Counted from the stretch's first letter, positions 34,184 through 43,234 are shown. The stretch: 64,000 nt of DNA from Hyphomicrobium_A sp965243865 (GCF_965243865.1 NZ_OZ251603.1:124001-188000); one strand, 5' to 3'. Numbers and translations are program-made. The notes: generated by a model from the letters alone, not told the origin.

Positions 34184-34463
34184 AGCCAGCACTGGACGTG
34201 CCCTCGTTTTGAAACTGTACTTGCGGCCTGGCTGATCAGCACCGGCATGATCAGGGGGAATTCCACGCGTCGGCCCTTTTTTGTCCCGGATGGCAACTGG
34301 TTGGGCTCCGGGTGATGACGTGCTGCTGCTCGGCGCCGCGCCGCAGAGCCGGCTACCACCTCCGCCCCAGCCGGCGGGTGCTTGGCCAAATGGCAAGCGC
34401 TACCCGTGCGGACTAAAGGCCTTTCCGTAGCTTTAGCATCTCGGCGTTGACGCCCAGGTATAT

Positions 34464-34539
34464 TGGTGGGCCCGCCAGGATTCGAACCTGGAACCAGACG
34501 GTTATGAGCCGTCAGCTCTAACCATTGAGCTACGGGCCC
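34464..34539 (-). tRNA. tRNA with CAU anticodon (probably Ile2, possibly elongator Met)
   Basis: The 76-nt cloverleaf folds cleanly: acceptor GGGCCCG/CGGGCCC, D arm TAGCTCAATGGTTAGAGCT, anticodon stem GACGG/CCGTC with loop CTCATAA, T arm CCAGG-TTCGAAT-CCTGG, and an encoded CCA. The anticodon is CAU. The G-C-rich acceptor and the anticodon arm favour tRNA-Ile2, whose C34 is converted to lysidine by TilS, but elongator Met cannot be excluded by eye. Confidence 0.93.
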
Positions 34540-34690
34540 GTGCCACCCTGCGTGATCGAGAGATTCGCGGGCACGGCGACGCCCCTCATAGCAGACTTAG
34601 CCGCGCCTCCAAAAGCTACACTTTTCGCCGCGAAAGATCCCCCAAGCCGCACTAGGGTGTCCTGAAGTTCAACACGCAAAGGTCAATCGA

Positions 34691-35392
34691 ATGCGCTCGC
34701 TAGCCGTCTTCCGCCCAGCCATCGCCGGTCTTGCCATGCTCGGCGCCACCACCACGCTCAGCGCTGCCGAAAACCCGCAACGCTCCATCACCGTGACTGC
34801 CTCCGGCACCGTCTCGATTGAGCCTGACCAGGCACGCGTCTCGACCGGCGTCACCGCCGAAGGGGCGACGGCCCGCGAGGCGCTGACCGGCAACACGTCT
34901 GCCATGCAGAAGGTCATCGGCGAGCTCAAATCTGCTGGCATCGACCCGAAGGACATCCAGACATCCTCGTTCCGCGTTGAGCCGCGTTACACCCGCCCTG
35001 TGGAGGGGCAGGCGCCGAAAATTGACGGCTATTCCGTCACCAACGAGGTCCACGTGCTGGTGCGCGACCTGGAAAAGCTTGGCGACATCTTCGACCGGCT
35101 CGTCACCGCCGGCGCCAACCAGCAGTCGGGCTTGAGCTTCGAGGTCAGCAAGGCCGAAGAAGCGCGTGATGAGGCGCGCAAGCAGGCCGTGGCCAATGCC
35201 CGCCGCCGCGCCGAGCTTTACGCCTCGGCCGCTGGCGCCGAAGTAGGCGAGGTGCTGACGATCACCGAAGGCGAGGCTTCCATGTCACCTCGCCCCATGT
35301 TTGCCCGCTCGATGAAAGCCGAGGCCGTTCCGATCGAGCGCGGCACCGAAACATTGGAAGCGAGCGTCACCATCACGTGGGCGCTGAAATAG
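34691..35392 (+). CDS. SIMPL-domain periplasmic protein (DUF541)
   Basis: A 233-residue exported protein: signal peptide about 1-26, then the SIMPL/DUF541 domain with ITVTASGTVSIEPDQARVS, the helical EEARDEARKQAVANARRRAELYA stretch and a final strand ASVTITWALK. Members are periplasmic or outer-membrane proteins of poorly known function, some linked to stress tolerance. It stands alone and converges with the carbon-nitrogen hydrolase operon. Confidence 0.88.
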   Translation: MRSLAVFRPAIAGLAMLGATTTLSAAENPQRSITVTASGTVSIEPDQARVSTGVTAEGATAREALTGNTSAMQKVIGELKSAGIDPKDIQTSSFRVEPRYTRPVEGQAPKIDGYSVTNEVHVLVRDLEKLGDIFDRLVTAGANQQSGLSFEVSKAEEARDEARKQAVANARRRAELYASAAGAEVGEVLTITEGEASMSPRPMFARSMKAEAVPIERGTETLEASVTITWALK

Positions 35393-35399
35393 GGGCCAT

Positions 35400-35423
35400 C
35401 GTCACGCTCACGCGAGCGTGACG
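35400..35423. terminator. Hairpin between convergent genes
   Basis: A perfect 10-bp stem (CGTCACGCTC with GAGCGTGACG, loop ACGC) covers the end of the carbon-nitrogen hydrolase gene, eight bases after the SIMPL gene. There is no T tract on either side, so termination is only probable. Confidence 0.45.
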
Positions 35424-36316
35424 ACCTCCACCTTGTCGGCGAGCTTTGCTGCGCCCGGCTGGTTGAGCCAATCGACGTAATTGCGCATCTCGCCGGAGTT
35501 GCGAAGGTGGCGCAGACGACGGAGATCGATGTCCGCGGCCACCCACTGCGCCGCGTTGAGCTCACCCTGCGCCAGAATGCCGGTGTCGGAAACGGTATGC
35601 TCCGACGGGACATAGATGCCCGCCGAACCCGAATTGTGATCGACCGCCGGTGACCACAGCGCATCTCCCACAGTCGGGCTTACGACGGCCGCGATCTGGT
35701 TCTCCAGCGCCCGTGCGCGTGAGCCGGTGCGCACGCGGTGATAGCCCGAGACGCGCTCCGTGCACGAGGGCACAAGCAGCAACTCCGCGCCGGCCTCGGC
35801 CATGGCGCGCGCCAGCAGCGGAAATTCGCTGTCGTAGCAAATGTTGATGCCGATGAGCCCCAGGCTGGTATCGAACACGCGCATCTCGTTGCTCGCCGAG
35901 ATGCCCCAGTCGACCTCGAATGGCGTCATCACCAGCTTTTCCTGCACGCCGACATTGCCCTTGGGCGTCACCAGCTGAGCAGCGTTGGTGTAGCGGCCCG
36001 GGCCTTTGCGGGACGGCCCGCTGCCGACCAGAATGTGCACGCCATGCTTGGCGGCCAGTTCCTGGTGCAACTGAACGCGCGCGCTTTCCAGCTCCGCCAC
36101 GGCATCGAGTGTCGCGGCAAGGTCGGAATAGACCTTTTCGCCGAGCGCCGCCGCCTGCTCGATCGCGGCATATTCGGGGAACACAAGCACTTCCGCGCCG
36201 GTGGCAGCGCCATCGGCAACCCAACGCGCGATCTTGTCCCGCCACGCATCGAGGGTGGCCGGCTGATCTATGGGATACTGCGCAGAAGCGACTTTCAGGG
36301 TCTGACGAGGGCTCAT
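35408..36316 (-). CDS. Carbon-nitrogen hydrolase (nitrilase superfamily)
   Basis: A 302-residue enzyme with the Glu-Lys-Cys triad: Glu48 in VFPEYA, Lys127 in QEKLVMTPFE and Cys160 in NICYDSEFP. The superfamily hydrolyses amides, carbamoyl amines or nitriles; the substrate here is not evident. It is the last gene of a leftward operon with an NTF2-like protein, panD and a GNAT acetyltransferase, seven bases after the GNAT gene. The context suggests amide chemistry on an amine or beta-alanine-related compound. Confidence 0.9.
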   Translation of the reverse strand: MSPRQTLKVASAQYPIDQPATLDAWRDKIARWVADGAATGAEVLVFPEYAAIEQAAALGEKVYSDLAATLDAVAELESARVQLHQELAAKHGVHILVGSGPSRKGPGRYTNAAQLVTPKGNVGVQEKLVMTPFEVDWGISASNEMRVFDTSLGLIGINICYDSEFPLLARAMAEAGAELLLVPSCTERVSGYHRVRTGSRARALENQIAAVVSPTVGDALWSPAVDHNSGSAGIYVPSEHTVSDTGILAQGELNAAQWVAADIDLRRLRHLRNSGEMRNYVDWLNQPGAAKLADKVEVVTLA

Positions 36317-36323
36317 GACGGCT

Positions 36324-36926
36324 CTATTTAGTGCTGTCGAGCGGTTTCATCCAGAACTGCATCTGGTGCGTGGTCTCGTCCGCCTGGTCGATGTCCTTCC
36401 AGTCGTAGGTGGCGACGAGCCCCTCGACCGGCGCGTAGCCCCGCTTTGTCCAGAAGGCGTCGAGCGGAACGTAGTCCTTCGGCTTCAGCGGATGATCGTC
36501 CGGGCGCACGACGCGGCAGAAAGTCGAATGCGTGAAGCCGCCGAGCTTCTTTGCATGGGCCTCGCGTCCATCGAAGAACGCATGCCCCAGGCCATGCCCG
36601 CGGTGCGATTTCAGCAGCACGGACTCGCCGCAGTAGAAGATCTTGTTGATGTCGTAGCCCGCCTTCTCGAACGGCTCGGCGAACTCATCGGCGTGTTCGA
36701 TCATCGGCGCGGCCGTCGAGGCCCCGACGATCTCCTCGCCATCCTTGGCGATAATGCACACCGCGCCCTGCGCAGCTGCGAGCTTCGCCAGATACTTCTC
36801 TTCGTAGTCCAGCGTGCCATCGTAGAGATACGGCCAGTCGCGAAACACCACGATGCGCAGCCGTGCCAGCGCCGGCAGCACCGTGTGGATCTCTTCGCCA
36901 GTAAGAGATTTGACTTCGATCGCCAT
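36324..36926 (-). CDS. GNAT-family N-acetyltransferase
   Basis: A 200-residue GNAT protein. The acetyl-CoA binding motif appears as ESVLLKSHRGHGLGHAFFDGREAHA, with the R-x-x-G-x-G pattern at HRGHGLG. It should acetylate an amine of unknown identity. It is flanked within one operon by panD (16 bases upstream) and a carbon-nitrogen hydrolase (seven bases downstream), a pairing in which acetylation and amide hydrolysis may act on the same compound. Confidence 0.88.
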   Translation of the reverse strand: MAIEVKSLTGEEIHTVLPALARLRIVVFRDWPYLYDGTLDYEEKYLAKLAAAQGAVCIIAKDGEEIVGASTAAPMIEHADEFAEPFEKAGYDINKIFYCGESVLLKSHRGHGLGHAFFDGREAHAKKLGGFTHSTFCRVVRPDDHPLKPKDYVPLDAFWTKRGYAPVEGLVATYDWKDIDQADETTHQMQFWMKPLDSTK

Positions 36927-36942
36927 TACGCCCCCGCAGAGC

Positions 36943-37317
36943 TTATTCGACGGTCGGCTTGTCGGTGATCTGCTGGATCACGTTCGACTGGCCCAGCAGC
37001 ACAATCTTCGGCTTGTGCGTCTTGGCTTCTTCGAGATCCATCTGCGCATAGGCGCAAATGATGATCCGGTCACCGATGCACGCCCGCCGGGCGGCCGCGC
37101 CGTTGAGGCCGATGACGCCACTGCCCGCCGGTCCTTCGATCACGTACGTCGCAAAGCGCTCGCCGTTGTCGATGTTGTAGATCTCGATGTACTCGTTTGC
37201 CAGGAAGCCAGCGGCACGGATCAGATCCGCGTCGATCTTCAGCGAACCCTGATAGTGCAGGTCGCATTCCGTGACGGTGGCCCGGTGCAGCTTGCACCTC
37301 AACATCTTGACGAGCAT
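36943..37317 (-). CDS. panD: Aspartate 1-decarboxylase
   Basis: A 124-residue proenzyme that makes beta-alanine for pantothenate. The self-cleavage site is Gly24-Ser25 in YQGSLKID, which yields the pyruvoyl group; the invariant N-terminal KMLRCKLHRATVTE and the GLNGAAAR region are intact. Length matches the family. It lies in the second position of a four-gene leftward operon, which is unusual because panB and panC are absent here. Confidence 0.95.
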   Translation of the reverse strand: MLVKMLRCKLHRATVTECDLHYQGSLKIDADLIRAAGFLANEYIEIYNIDNGERFATYVIEGPAGSGVIGLNGAAARRACIGDRIIICAYAQMDLEEAKTHKPKIVLLGQSNVIQQITDKPTVE

Positions 37318-37340
37318 TACGCGTGCCTTCCGAGTGCGGC

Positions 37341-37769
37341 TCAGCCGGAAACCTGCGCGATCCAGTCGGTCAGGTTGTAATAGGTGGTAACACGGGCGAT
37401 CTTGCCGTCGCGAATGGCGAAGAACGTGCCGGCGGGCAGGATATAAGTCTGCCCCTTGGCTTCGGGGAGTCCGCTGTCCGTGGCCTTGTAGACGCCATGC
37501 ACATTGAACTCGGCCGAAGCGCGCGCGCCGTCCTTGCTCACCATCACCACGACGTTCTCGAGCTTCTCTTTGTAGTGGTGGTCCATGCGCGCATTGAAGG
37601 CTTTGAACTTGTCGATGCCGATGCGGCGCTCGCCCTGATTGACGTCATGGATGACGTCATCGGTGAGATAGGCCAGCATGCCGTCGCTATCGCCCGCGTT
37701 GAAGGCCTCGTAATAGCGGCGGATGAGAGCTGCGGTTTCACTCCGCGCTTTGCTTTCGGCGTCGCTCAT
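37341..37769 (-). CDS. NTF2-like (SnoaL-type) protein
   Basis: A 142-residue cone-shaped alpha+beta barrel protein of the SnoaL/ketosteroid isomerase-like group. It starts with RRYYEAFNAGDSDGMLAYLTDDVIHD, the usual helix-strand opening, and ends with YYNLTDWIAQV. Such proteins bind small hydrophobic molecules or catalyse isomerisation and hydration; the active-site role cannot be inferred. First gene of the operon with panD, GNAT and carbon-nitrogen hydrolase. Confidence 0.85.
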   Translation of the reverse strand: MSDAESKARSETAALIRRYYEAFNAGDSDGMLAYLTDDVIHDVNQGERRIGIDKFKAFNARMDHHYKEKLENVVVMVSKDGARASAEFNVHGVYKATDSGLPEAKGQTYILPAGTFFAIRDGKIARVTTYYNLTDWIAQVSG

Positions 37770-37914
37770 GGTCGCTCCAGTAATTGAAAGTTCGCTGCGC
37801 TCTTAGCAGGTTAGGGGGCCGACTGCTACTGGCGGGTACAGCGACATAGGGGCCGCATCACAGACGGCTAGAGATCGATGCAGCAGGCAGGGGCTAACGT
37901 GCCGCCAAATACAA

Positions 37915-37941
37915 CAAAGGCCGCGATTTCCGCGGCCTTTG
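37915..37941 (-). terminator. Terminator of the small Cys-rich secreted protein gene
   Basis: An 11-bp perfect stem (CAAAGGCCGCG with CGCGGCCTTTG) and a five-base loop lie just past the stop of the gene at 37960. On the minus strand the stem is followed by a T-rich run (TTGTATTT). Confidence 0.85.
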
Positions 37942-37959
37942 TAGGGGAGCAGAGGAGGC

Positions 37960-38265
37960 TCAGCGGCGGTTGCTGGCCGAGCGACGGGCAATCTCGGCCT
38001 TGGAGACTTCGCCGGCAGCGGCGAGGGCGGAGATGCAACGTTTCGACAGCCGGTAGCCGACGGCGCGCATGCACTTGCGGGTCTCGGCGCTCTCCGGCTT
38101 GAACTTGGCACAGTTGGACAGATAGTCGTTGGCACAGGCGGCGCGCACCTCGGGGCTGACGGCACCCGCATGCGGAGCGGACGCGATGGCGGCCAGAAGG
38201 GCAACTGCGGCGACGAACGCAGCGCGGTACGCGTGAAGACCAAAACCCGTTGACGTTGCGAACAT
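37960..38265 (-). CDS. Small secreted protein with paired cysteines
   Basis: A 101-residue exported protein: a signal peptide at about 1-35 ending near AGAV, then a helical part with four Cys residues spaced as ACAND-x4-CAKF, KCMRAVG and RCISAL. Similar short proteins are common in Rhizobiales but have no assigned function. It has its own terminator. Confidence 0.7.
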   Translation of the reverse strand: MFATSTGFGLHAYRAAFVAAVALLAAIASAPHAGAVSPEVRAACANDYLSNCAKFKPESAETRKCMRAVGYRLSKRCISALAAAGEVSKAEIARRSASNRR

Positions 38266-38523
38266 GCCTACATTCCTCTAGCGAGCGCACAACTCACGGC
38301 GCTCAGGGATACCCGACAGGCACGCGTGCGGCTGTTCCCGCCGAGACGGGCTGCCGCTCGCGGCCTTGTTTACTTGGACGAAGTGGCGATTGGCTGACGA
38401 CCAAACTGGCTCGTCGTCCTACCAATGAGCATGACCCGTTAAGGTAACCGGTTGGTAAACGAACGCGATTCATCCCGCCCTGGCGGCGCGTTAGCTCTCC
38501 GGGCCTATTGTGTTATGAGCAGA

Positions 38524-38856
38524 TCACCCGCGGCAGGGACGGGCGTCCACGTCGGCGCTCCAGCCCGCCGACTCCTTCGTGTAGCGGACAGATTTTCCGC
38601 CCGCGCGTGACCAGCGTGCCCACGCCGATCCGTATTCGAAGTTGGTGAAATCGGCCCACGAGCGAGCAGCCGCGGCCTGCGCCGCCGCCTTGGTCCGTCC
38701 GCTGCCCGAGCCGGAATGATAGTGGTCCGCCATGCACAGTCGGCCGCCTTCCTTCCGCAGCGTGTGCGTATAGGCAAAGCCGGTATCGTCGGCCCAAGCG
38801 CCGGAGCAGAAAACCAGCGGCATTAGAACGCCAGCCACGAAGGCAACGCGATGCAT
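38524..38856 (-). CDS. Small secreted protein, Rhizobiales type
   Basis: A 110-residue exported protein: signal peptide about 1-22 (ending AWAD), then a conserved-looking body with MADHYHSGSG, GRTKAAAQAAAARSWADFTNFEYG and a C-terminal WSADVDARPCRG. The RTKAAAxAxAxxSWxxFTxxEYG pattern resembles hypothetical proteins of other Rhizobiales. Two cysteines may form a disulfide. Function is unknown. Confidence 0.7.
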   Translation of the reverse strand: MHRVAFVAGVLMPLVFCSGAWADDTGFAYTHTLRKEGGRLCMADHYHSGSGSGRTKAAAQAAAARSWADFTNFEYGSAWARWSRAGGKSVRYTKESAGWSADVDARPCRG

Positions 38857-38966
38857 GATCTTCCCCCCGGATCAGTAGTCCCCACAGTCGTCGCGACCGT
38901 CAGACTATTCCTGGCACGGATGATCTGCAACGCTGCGCGGTGCGAAATTTCCAGAAAACGCGCAGG

Positions 38967-39845
38967 CTACCAGCGCAGGCGATCCATCACTGCGATCGGT
39001 CGCGGGGCAGGGGGCGCAAAAAGCAAACCGAGCTTGCTTCCGTCGAGTTCGTCGGTGCCCATTGCCTCGTCGCGATGAATGCCGGAAGCGACGAAAATGG
39101 CATCTATGCCGGCAGCCTCCGCGCCCTTCAAGTCCGTGCGCAGACTATCGCCGACGGCAATGATCCGTGCGCGCTCGACGGCCGCTCCGCGCTTGGCCTC
39201 CGCCGCTGCGTGCGCCGTGTCGTATGCGTTGGCGTGCGGCTTTCCGGCCCAGAAAACTTCCCCGTCCATGCGCTCGTAAAGATCAGCGATGGCACCGGCA
39301 CACAAATATTGCCGCCCGCCGACGTCCACCACCAGATCCGGATTGGCGCACACGAAGGGCAGCCCGCGAGCCTTGGCGCGCTCCAGCAAGGGGCGGTAAT
39401 CGTCAGCCGTCTCGTTGAGATCGTCGTTGAGGCCGGTGCAGAGGATGGCATCGGCCTCCTCGATCTCCGCAGGCGAGGCAGCTATGCGCGAGAAGGTGGC
39501 AGCGTCGCGATCGCGCGGCCCGATGCAATAGAGCTGCGCGTATCCCTGCTCTGCAATGTGGCGCAGCGCGATCTCTCCCGACGCCACGATGCCGTCGTAT
39601 GCTTCGCGCGGCACCGCGCGTGAATCGAGCATCACGGCCACGCGCTCACCCGGTACCGGCGCGTTGGAAACCAGGATCACCGTGCCCCCGCCGGCGCGAA
39701 AGCGCAGCAGAGCATCGCACGCCTCGACGAACGCGCGATGCCCGTCGTGCAGCACGCCCCACACGTCGCAGAACATGACATCATAGCGCGAGAGCAGGTC
39801 CCCGGCATGAGCCAGGATCGGTGGGGGCGAAGTGTGGCGAGGCAT
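38967..39845 (-). CDS. HAD-superfamily hydrolase (TIGR01459-like)
   Basis: A 292-residue HAD phosphatase of the NagD/PGP-like subgroup. Motif I is DVWGVLHDG (nucleophile Asp within FCDVWG), motif II is ILVSNAP, the motif III Lys lies near AGKPHANAYD, and motif IV is AVGDSLRTD. This group is widespread in Alphaproteobacteria and likely dephosphorylates a sugar or nucleotide phosphate. ATG at 39845 was chosen over 39884 because it gives the usual N-terminus. It stands alone. Confidence 0.88.
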   Translation of the reverse strand: MPRHTSPPPILAHAGDLLSRYDVMFCDVWGVLHDGHRAFVEACDALLRFRAGGGTVILVSNAPVPGERVAVMLDSRAVPREAYDGIVASGEIALRHIAEQGYAQLYCIGPRDRDAATFSRIAASPAEIEEADAILCTGLNDDLNETADDYRPLLERAKARGLPFVCANPDLVVDVGGRQYLCAGAIADLYERMDGEVFWAGKPHANAYDTAHAAAEAKRGAAVERARIIAVGDSLRTDLKGAEAAGIDAIFVASGIHRDEAMGTDELDGSKLGLLFAPPAPRPIAVMDRLRW

Positions 39846-39937
39846 CGATTGGGGGATCCGGAAATGAACCGCGGTGGGCCTCAATACGTTCTGCTAGCCA
39901 AAATGCCAAGCCGAGCCATGGTCCTAGGGAGAAATCG

Positions 39938-40120
39938 ATGACCGAGCGAAAGCCGAGAAAGCCAGATGCGCGCGAGACGTTGGGTGAGGGCGCGCCACCG
40001 CGCAAACGCAAGGAGAGTGGCAGCGCCGTGGAGCAGGCACGCCCCACGCGTGGCAACGAGGAGCCCGACCCTCGGATGATCGAGCGCAAGCGCGACGCCC
40101 GCATCCGCGACGGGCTCTGA
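39938..40120 (+). CDS. Small hydrophilic protein, 60 residues
   Basis: A very polar, Arg/Lys/Glu-rich 60-residue product with AGGGAGAAATCG directly before its ATG. It contains repeated RK-rich stretches and no hydrophobic core, so it is probably disordered. I do not recognise a family, but the ribosome-binding site is good. Confidence 0.5.
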   Translation: MTERKPRKPDARETLGEGAPPRKRKESGSAVEQARPTRGNEEPDPRMIERKRDARIRDGL

Positions 40121-40209
40121 CGCTCAGCCGCAGCGAAGGCGACGAGGGTTGTTAGTATGTATTGCGACGGCATTGTCCGCACTTGGTCGCAGGGGCAAGA
40201 AACGGGTCG

Positions 40210-40857
40210 ATGGGAAAACAGCGCGCGCCGAAATCGGTCTATCGCATCGGCGCTGGCGCCATCACCGCAGCCCTGGTGGCCGCGCAGTACTGGCTATCGG
40301 TCGTTGACGCCGCAGATGGCGCGCTACTGACCCGCTCGCTGAAGTTCTTCAGCTTCTTCACCATCCTTACCAATCTGCTGGCAGCAGCAGCGCTCCTTGC
40401 CCCGGCCATCGCTCCGCGTTCCGCGCTGGGGCGGCTCCTTGACCGCCCTGGCGTGCGCACCGCTATCGCCGGCTATATGATCATGGTGGGCGTCGTGTAT
40501 TACCTGCTGCTCGTGGGGCTGAGCGATCGCCAAGGTGCGTCACTCTTCATCGAGCACGCTCTTCACGCCGTGACGCCACCTCTGTTCGTGTTCGACTGGC
40601 TGCTGTTCGTCGATCGCCGCTCACTTGACTGGCGCATCGGCGTTCGCGGCCTCACGTATCCGCTCATCTATCTGGCGTGGGTACTTGCCCGCGGCGCGAC
40701 GTCGGGCTGGTACCCATACCCATTCCTCGACGTCGCCGATCTCGGCTACGCGCGCGTCCTCGTCAACGCCGCCGGCCTTGTCGCCATCTACATCGCTCTG
40801 GAAGCAGTATTGGTTGCTATCGCCAGAGCACTTCCCGCGCGCTCCACCGAAAACTAA
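40210..40857 (+). CDS. Pr6Pr-family membrane protein
   Basis: A 215-residue integral membrane protein with six predicted helices. The FFSFFTILTNLLAA segment in the second helix, then the EHALHAVTPPLFVFDW and PLIYLAWVLARG motifs match the Pr6Pr (proteobacterial 6-pass) family. Function is unknown; conserved His residues in the membrane may bind a cofactor. It is followed by a convergent tiny membrane-protein gene. Confidence 0.78.
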   Translation: MGKQRAPKSVYRIGAGAITAALVAAQYWLSVVDAADGALLTRSLKFFSFFTILTNLLAAAALLAPAIAPRSALGRLLDRPGVRTAIAGYMIMVGVVYYLLLVGLSDRQGASLFIEHALHAVTPPLFVFDWLLFVDRRSLDWRIGVRGLTYPLIYLAWVLARGATSGWYPYPFLDVADLGYARVLVNAAGLVAIYIALEAVLVAIARALPARSTEN

Positions 40858-40866
40858 GCCCCAAGC

Positions 40867-40995
40867 TTACTTTGCTTCGATCTTCACGGCGGGCGTGTCG
40901 ATGACGATGCCGTGACGTGAATGCTCGTAATAGAGATAGCCGAGTACTGCCACGGCAACGGCCAGCACGGCGATGACGACAGACTTCATATCCAT
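40867..40995 (-). CDS. Tiny single-pass membrane protein, 42 residues
   Basis: ATG at 40995 with AGGAGA upstream begins a 42-residue product: an N-terminal membrane helix (residues 5-23, VVIAVLAVAVAVLGYLYYE) and a short polar tail with a TPAVKIEAK end. Similar 40-residue proteins occur in many Alphaproteobacteria. Its function is unknown. Confidence 0.6.
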   Translation of the reverse strand: MDMKSVVIAVLAVAVAVLGYLYYEHSRHGIVIDTPAVKIEAK

Positions 40996-41135
40996 AGCGG
41001 GTTCTCCTGCCTCGATTGGCCCCACGGAGTGCCACAAGGCCGCAGGATGCGCAATCGGACCGCGGTGCAGTACCCTGGTGCTTGCTGCGGCGCATCCCGC
41101 TATCATGCAGGAGGAAAAAACTCGAAAGCTCGGGT

Positions 41136-41687
41136 ATGGGCATGATCTCAAAGCGCTATCTCGCAGCCGTCTCGGCGCTCATCGCCGCCGTTATGAGCAT
41201 TCCCGCGCTTGCAGCCCTGCAGGCGGGGGCACAGGCACCCATGTTCACCGCGCAGGCGACTTTGGCCGGAAAGCGGTTCACGTTCTCCCTCGCCGACGCC
41301 CTGCAGAAGGGCCCCGTCGTCGTCTACTTCTATCCCAAGGCATTCACGTCCGGCTGCACAGCCGAGGCACACGAGTTCGCTGAGGCCATGGACGACTTCA
41401 AGGCGCACAACGCTTCCGTCATCGGCATCAGCGGCGACGACATGGACACGCTCGACAAATTCTCCGTGTCCGAATGCGGCGGCAAGTTTCCCGTCGCTTC
41501 CGACCAGGACCAGGAGATCATGACCGCATACAAGGCGGTGATGTTCGGCGTTCTGCCTTACGCCAATCGCACGTCTTATGTGGTCGCCCCGGATGGCACG
41601 ATTGCATACGAGTACACGGCGCTGAGCCCGCACGACCACGTGAAGAACACGCTCGAAGCCGTCAAGAAGCTCAGTCCGGCGAAATAG
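41136..41687 (+). CDS. Exported BCP/PrxQ-type peroxiredoxin
   Basis: A 183-residue thioredoxin-fold peroxidase. The peroxidatic Cys74 lies in AFTSGCTAE, the typical PxxxTxxC motif, with Cys114 as possible resolving residue. Residues 1-27 form a signal peptide ending ALAALQ, so it acts in the periplasm. ATG 41136 and 41142 are both possible. It is the last host gene before the integrated element. Confidence 0.88.
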   Translation: MGMISKRYLAAVSALIAAVMSIPALAALQAGAQAPMFTAQATLAGKRFTFSLADALQKGPVVVYFYPKAFTSGCTAEAHEFAEAMDDFKAHNASVIGISGDDMDTLDKFSVSECGGKFPVASDQDQEIMTAYKAVMFGVLPYANRTSYVVAPDGTIAYEYTALSPHDHVKNTLEAVKKLSPAK

Positions 41688-41754
41688 ATGCCCCACTTGC
41701 GACCAGCTGGGTCGGCTCCTCGAGCGGAGACTCGGGCAATGGCGTCGTTTGGAA

Positions 41755-41800
41755 TGGTGCCGGCTGAGGGATTTGAACCCCCGACCCCCTGATTACAAAT
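41755..41800. repeat. attL: 46-bp copy of the tRNA-Thr 3' half
   Basis: Identical over 46 bases to 63142-63187. It holds the 3' half of a leftward tRNA-Thr from the anticodon loop to the CCA, then diverges (ttcctg instead of the anticodon-stem completion). It is the left attachment site created by integration. Confidence 0.95.
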
Positions 41801-41971
41801 TTCCTGTACGGTGCTAACGCGGCCTAACGAGAGCCAACATTTTTTGTAAAAAAGTACGTGTAGAATCTTGTGCTTATGGCTGATGTATACTATTTGTTAG
41901 TAACATTAGCCAACGGGTCATAACAGGTCGGATGCGTTACCCTGGCGATACCCCAAGGGAGCATCTGGCTC

Positions 41972-43234
41972 ATGGCCAAAGCCCTCACCTACATTGCCGT
42001 CGAGCGACTTCAGCCGACCGATAGTCGCCGGGAGATTCCCGATGCGCGCATGCCTGGGCTATACCTGATCATACAACCCAGCGGCGCCAAGTCCTGGGCG
42101 GTCCGCTACCGTCACCGCGGCAAGCCCCGTAAGCACACCCTCGGTCCGTTCCCGCTATATGACCTATCGGCGGCCCGCGAGCGCGCGAACGCCGCCCTGC
42201 AGGCTGTTGACCAGGGGAGAGACCCCGCGCGCGAGAAGCGCAAGGCCAAGACGGCGGTAAAGCAGGGCAACACGAGCGACGACACTTACCCGGAGATCGC
42301 AAAGCAATTCGTCGTCCGTTACGCCCGGCCGAAGAACCGGTCGTGGAAGGAGTCGGCGCGGCTGTTGGGGCTGAAGCCGGACCCGTCGCACCCCGACGCC
42401 TTCACAAGTGTACGAGGCGGCCTAGCCGAGCGCTGGGCCGACATGACCGTCTCCGAAATCACGAAGCGCGAGATCATCGGCTCTCTCGACGAGATCGTAG
42501 ACCGCGGCTCAGGTTCGGCGGCCAACCACACCCTTGCTGCTCTAAGGAAATTCCTGAACTGGTGCGTTGACCGCGACATCCTCATGGCGTCGCCGGCCCA
42601 GAGCGTGAAGCCGCCTACTGAAGCCGGCAGTCGTGACCGCGTGCTTTCCGACGATGAAATCAGGCTGCTCTGGAAGGCAGCGAGCGGAGAGCCTTACCCG
42701 TTCGGCCCGCTCGTAAAGCTGCTGCTTCTGACCGGCCAGCGCCGCACCGAGGTCGGAGGCATGACGTGCAAAGAAATTGATGTTGATGGCCGACTTTGGT
42801 CGATACCGAAAGAGCGCGCGAAGAACGATGAGCCGCACGAAGTTCCGCTGTCCGACGCGGCAATAGGCATTATCGACGGTCTGCCGAGAATGGTCGGTAG
42901 CGACTTCCTATTCACGACAACCGGCGCAGCGCCGTTCTCTGGGTGGTCCAAGTCGAAGCGCCGTATCGAGAAGGGAATGCTGAGGCTGACAAATGGGCCG
43001 ATTTCGCGCTGGACACTGCATGACATCCGCCGAACGGTAGCGTCGAACATGGCAGCGCTCGGCACGATGCCCCACGTCATTGAGGCTACGTTGAATCATC
43101 GGTCTGGCACCATCAAAGGCGTTGCCGCCATCTACAATCGCCACCGGTATCTCAGCGAGAAACGCGAGGCGCTGGAAGCGTGGGCGAGACGTTTGAGCGA
43201 GATCGTTGCGGAACCCAATGTGGGGGCGCGGTGA
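41972..43234 (+). CDS. P4-type tyrosine integrase
   Basis: A 420-residue site-specific recombinase. An N-terminal arm-binding domain (DUF4102-like, GLYLIIQPSGAKSW near residues 29-42) and a core-binding domain precede the catalytic domain. The active-site residues are visible: Arg257 in TGQRRTE, His350 and Arg353 in LHDIRRT, His376 in LNHRSG, and Tyr388 in IYNRHRY. Integrases of this type use tRNA 3' ends, which fits the tRNA-Thr site. The gene reads away from attL and overlaps the next gene by one base. Confidence 0.95.
   Translation: MAKALTYIAVERLQPTDSRREIPDARMPGLYLIIQPSGAKSWAVRYRHRGKPRKHTLGPFPLYDLSAARERANAALQAVDQGRDPAREKRKAKTAVKQGNTSDDTYPEIAKQFVVRYARPKNRSWKESARLLGLKPDPSHPDAFTSVRGGLAERWADMTVSEITKREIIGSLDEIVDRGSGSAANHTLAALRKFLNWCVDRDILMASPAQSVKPPTEAGSRDRVLSDDEIRLLWKAASGEPYPFGPLVKLLLLTGQRRTEVGGMTCKEIDVDGRLWSIPKERAKNDEPHEVPLSDAAIGIIDGLPRMVGSDFLFTTTGAAPFSGWSKSKRRIEKGMLRLTNGPISRWTLHDIRRTVASNMAALGTMPHVIEATLNHRSGTIKGVAAIYNRHRYLSEKREALEAWARRLSEIVAEPNVGAR

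Noticed and set aside
41755..41800. Second tRNA-Thr gene at the left end
   Set aside because: Only the 3' half is present; it lacks the 5' acceptor strand, D arm and full anticodon stem, so it is an attachment site, not a gene.
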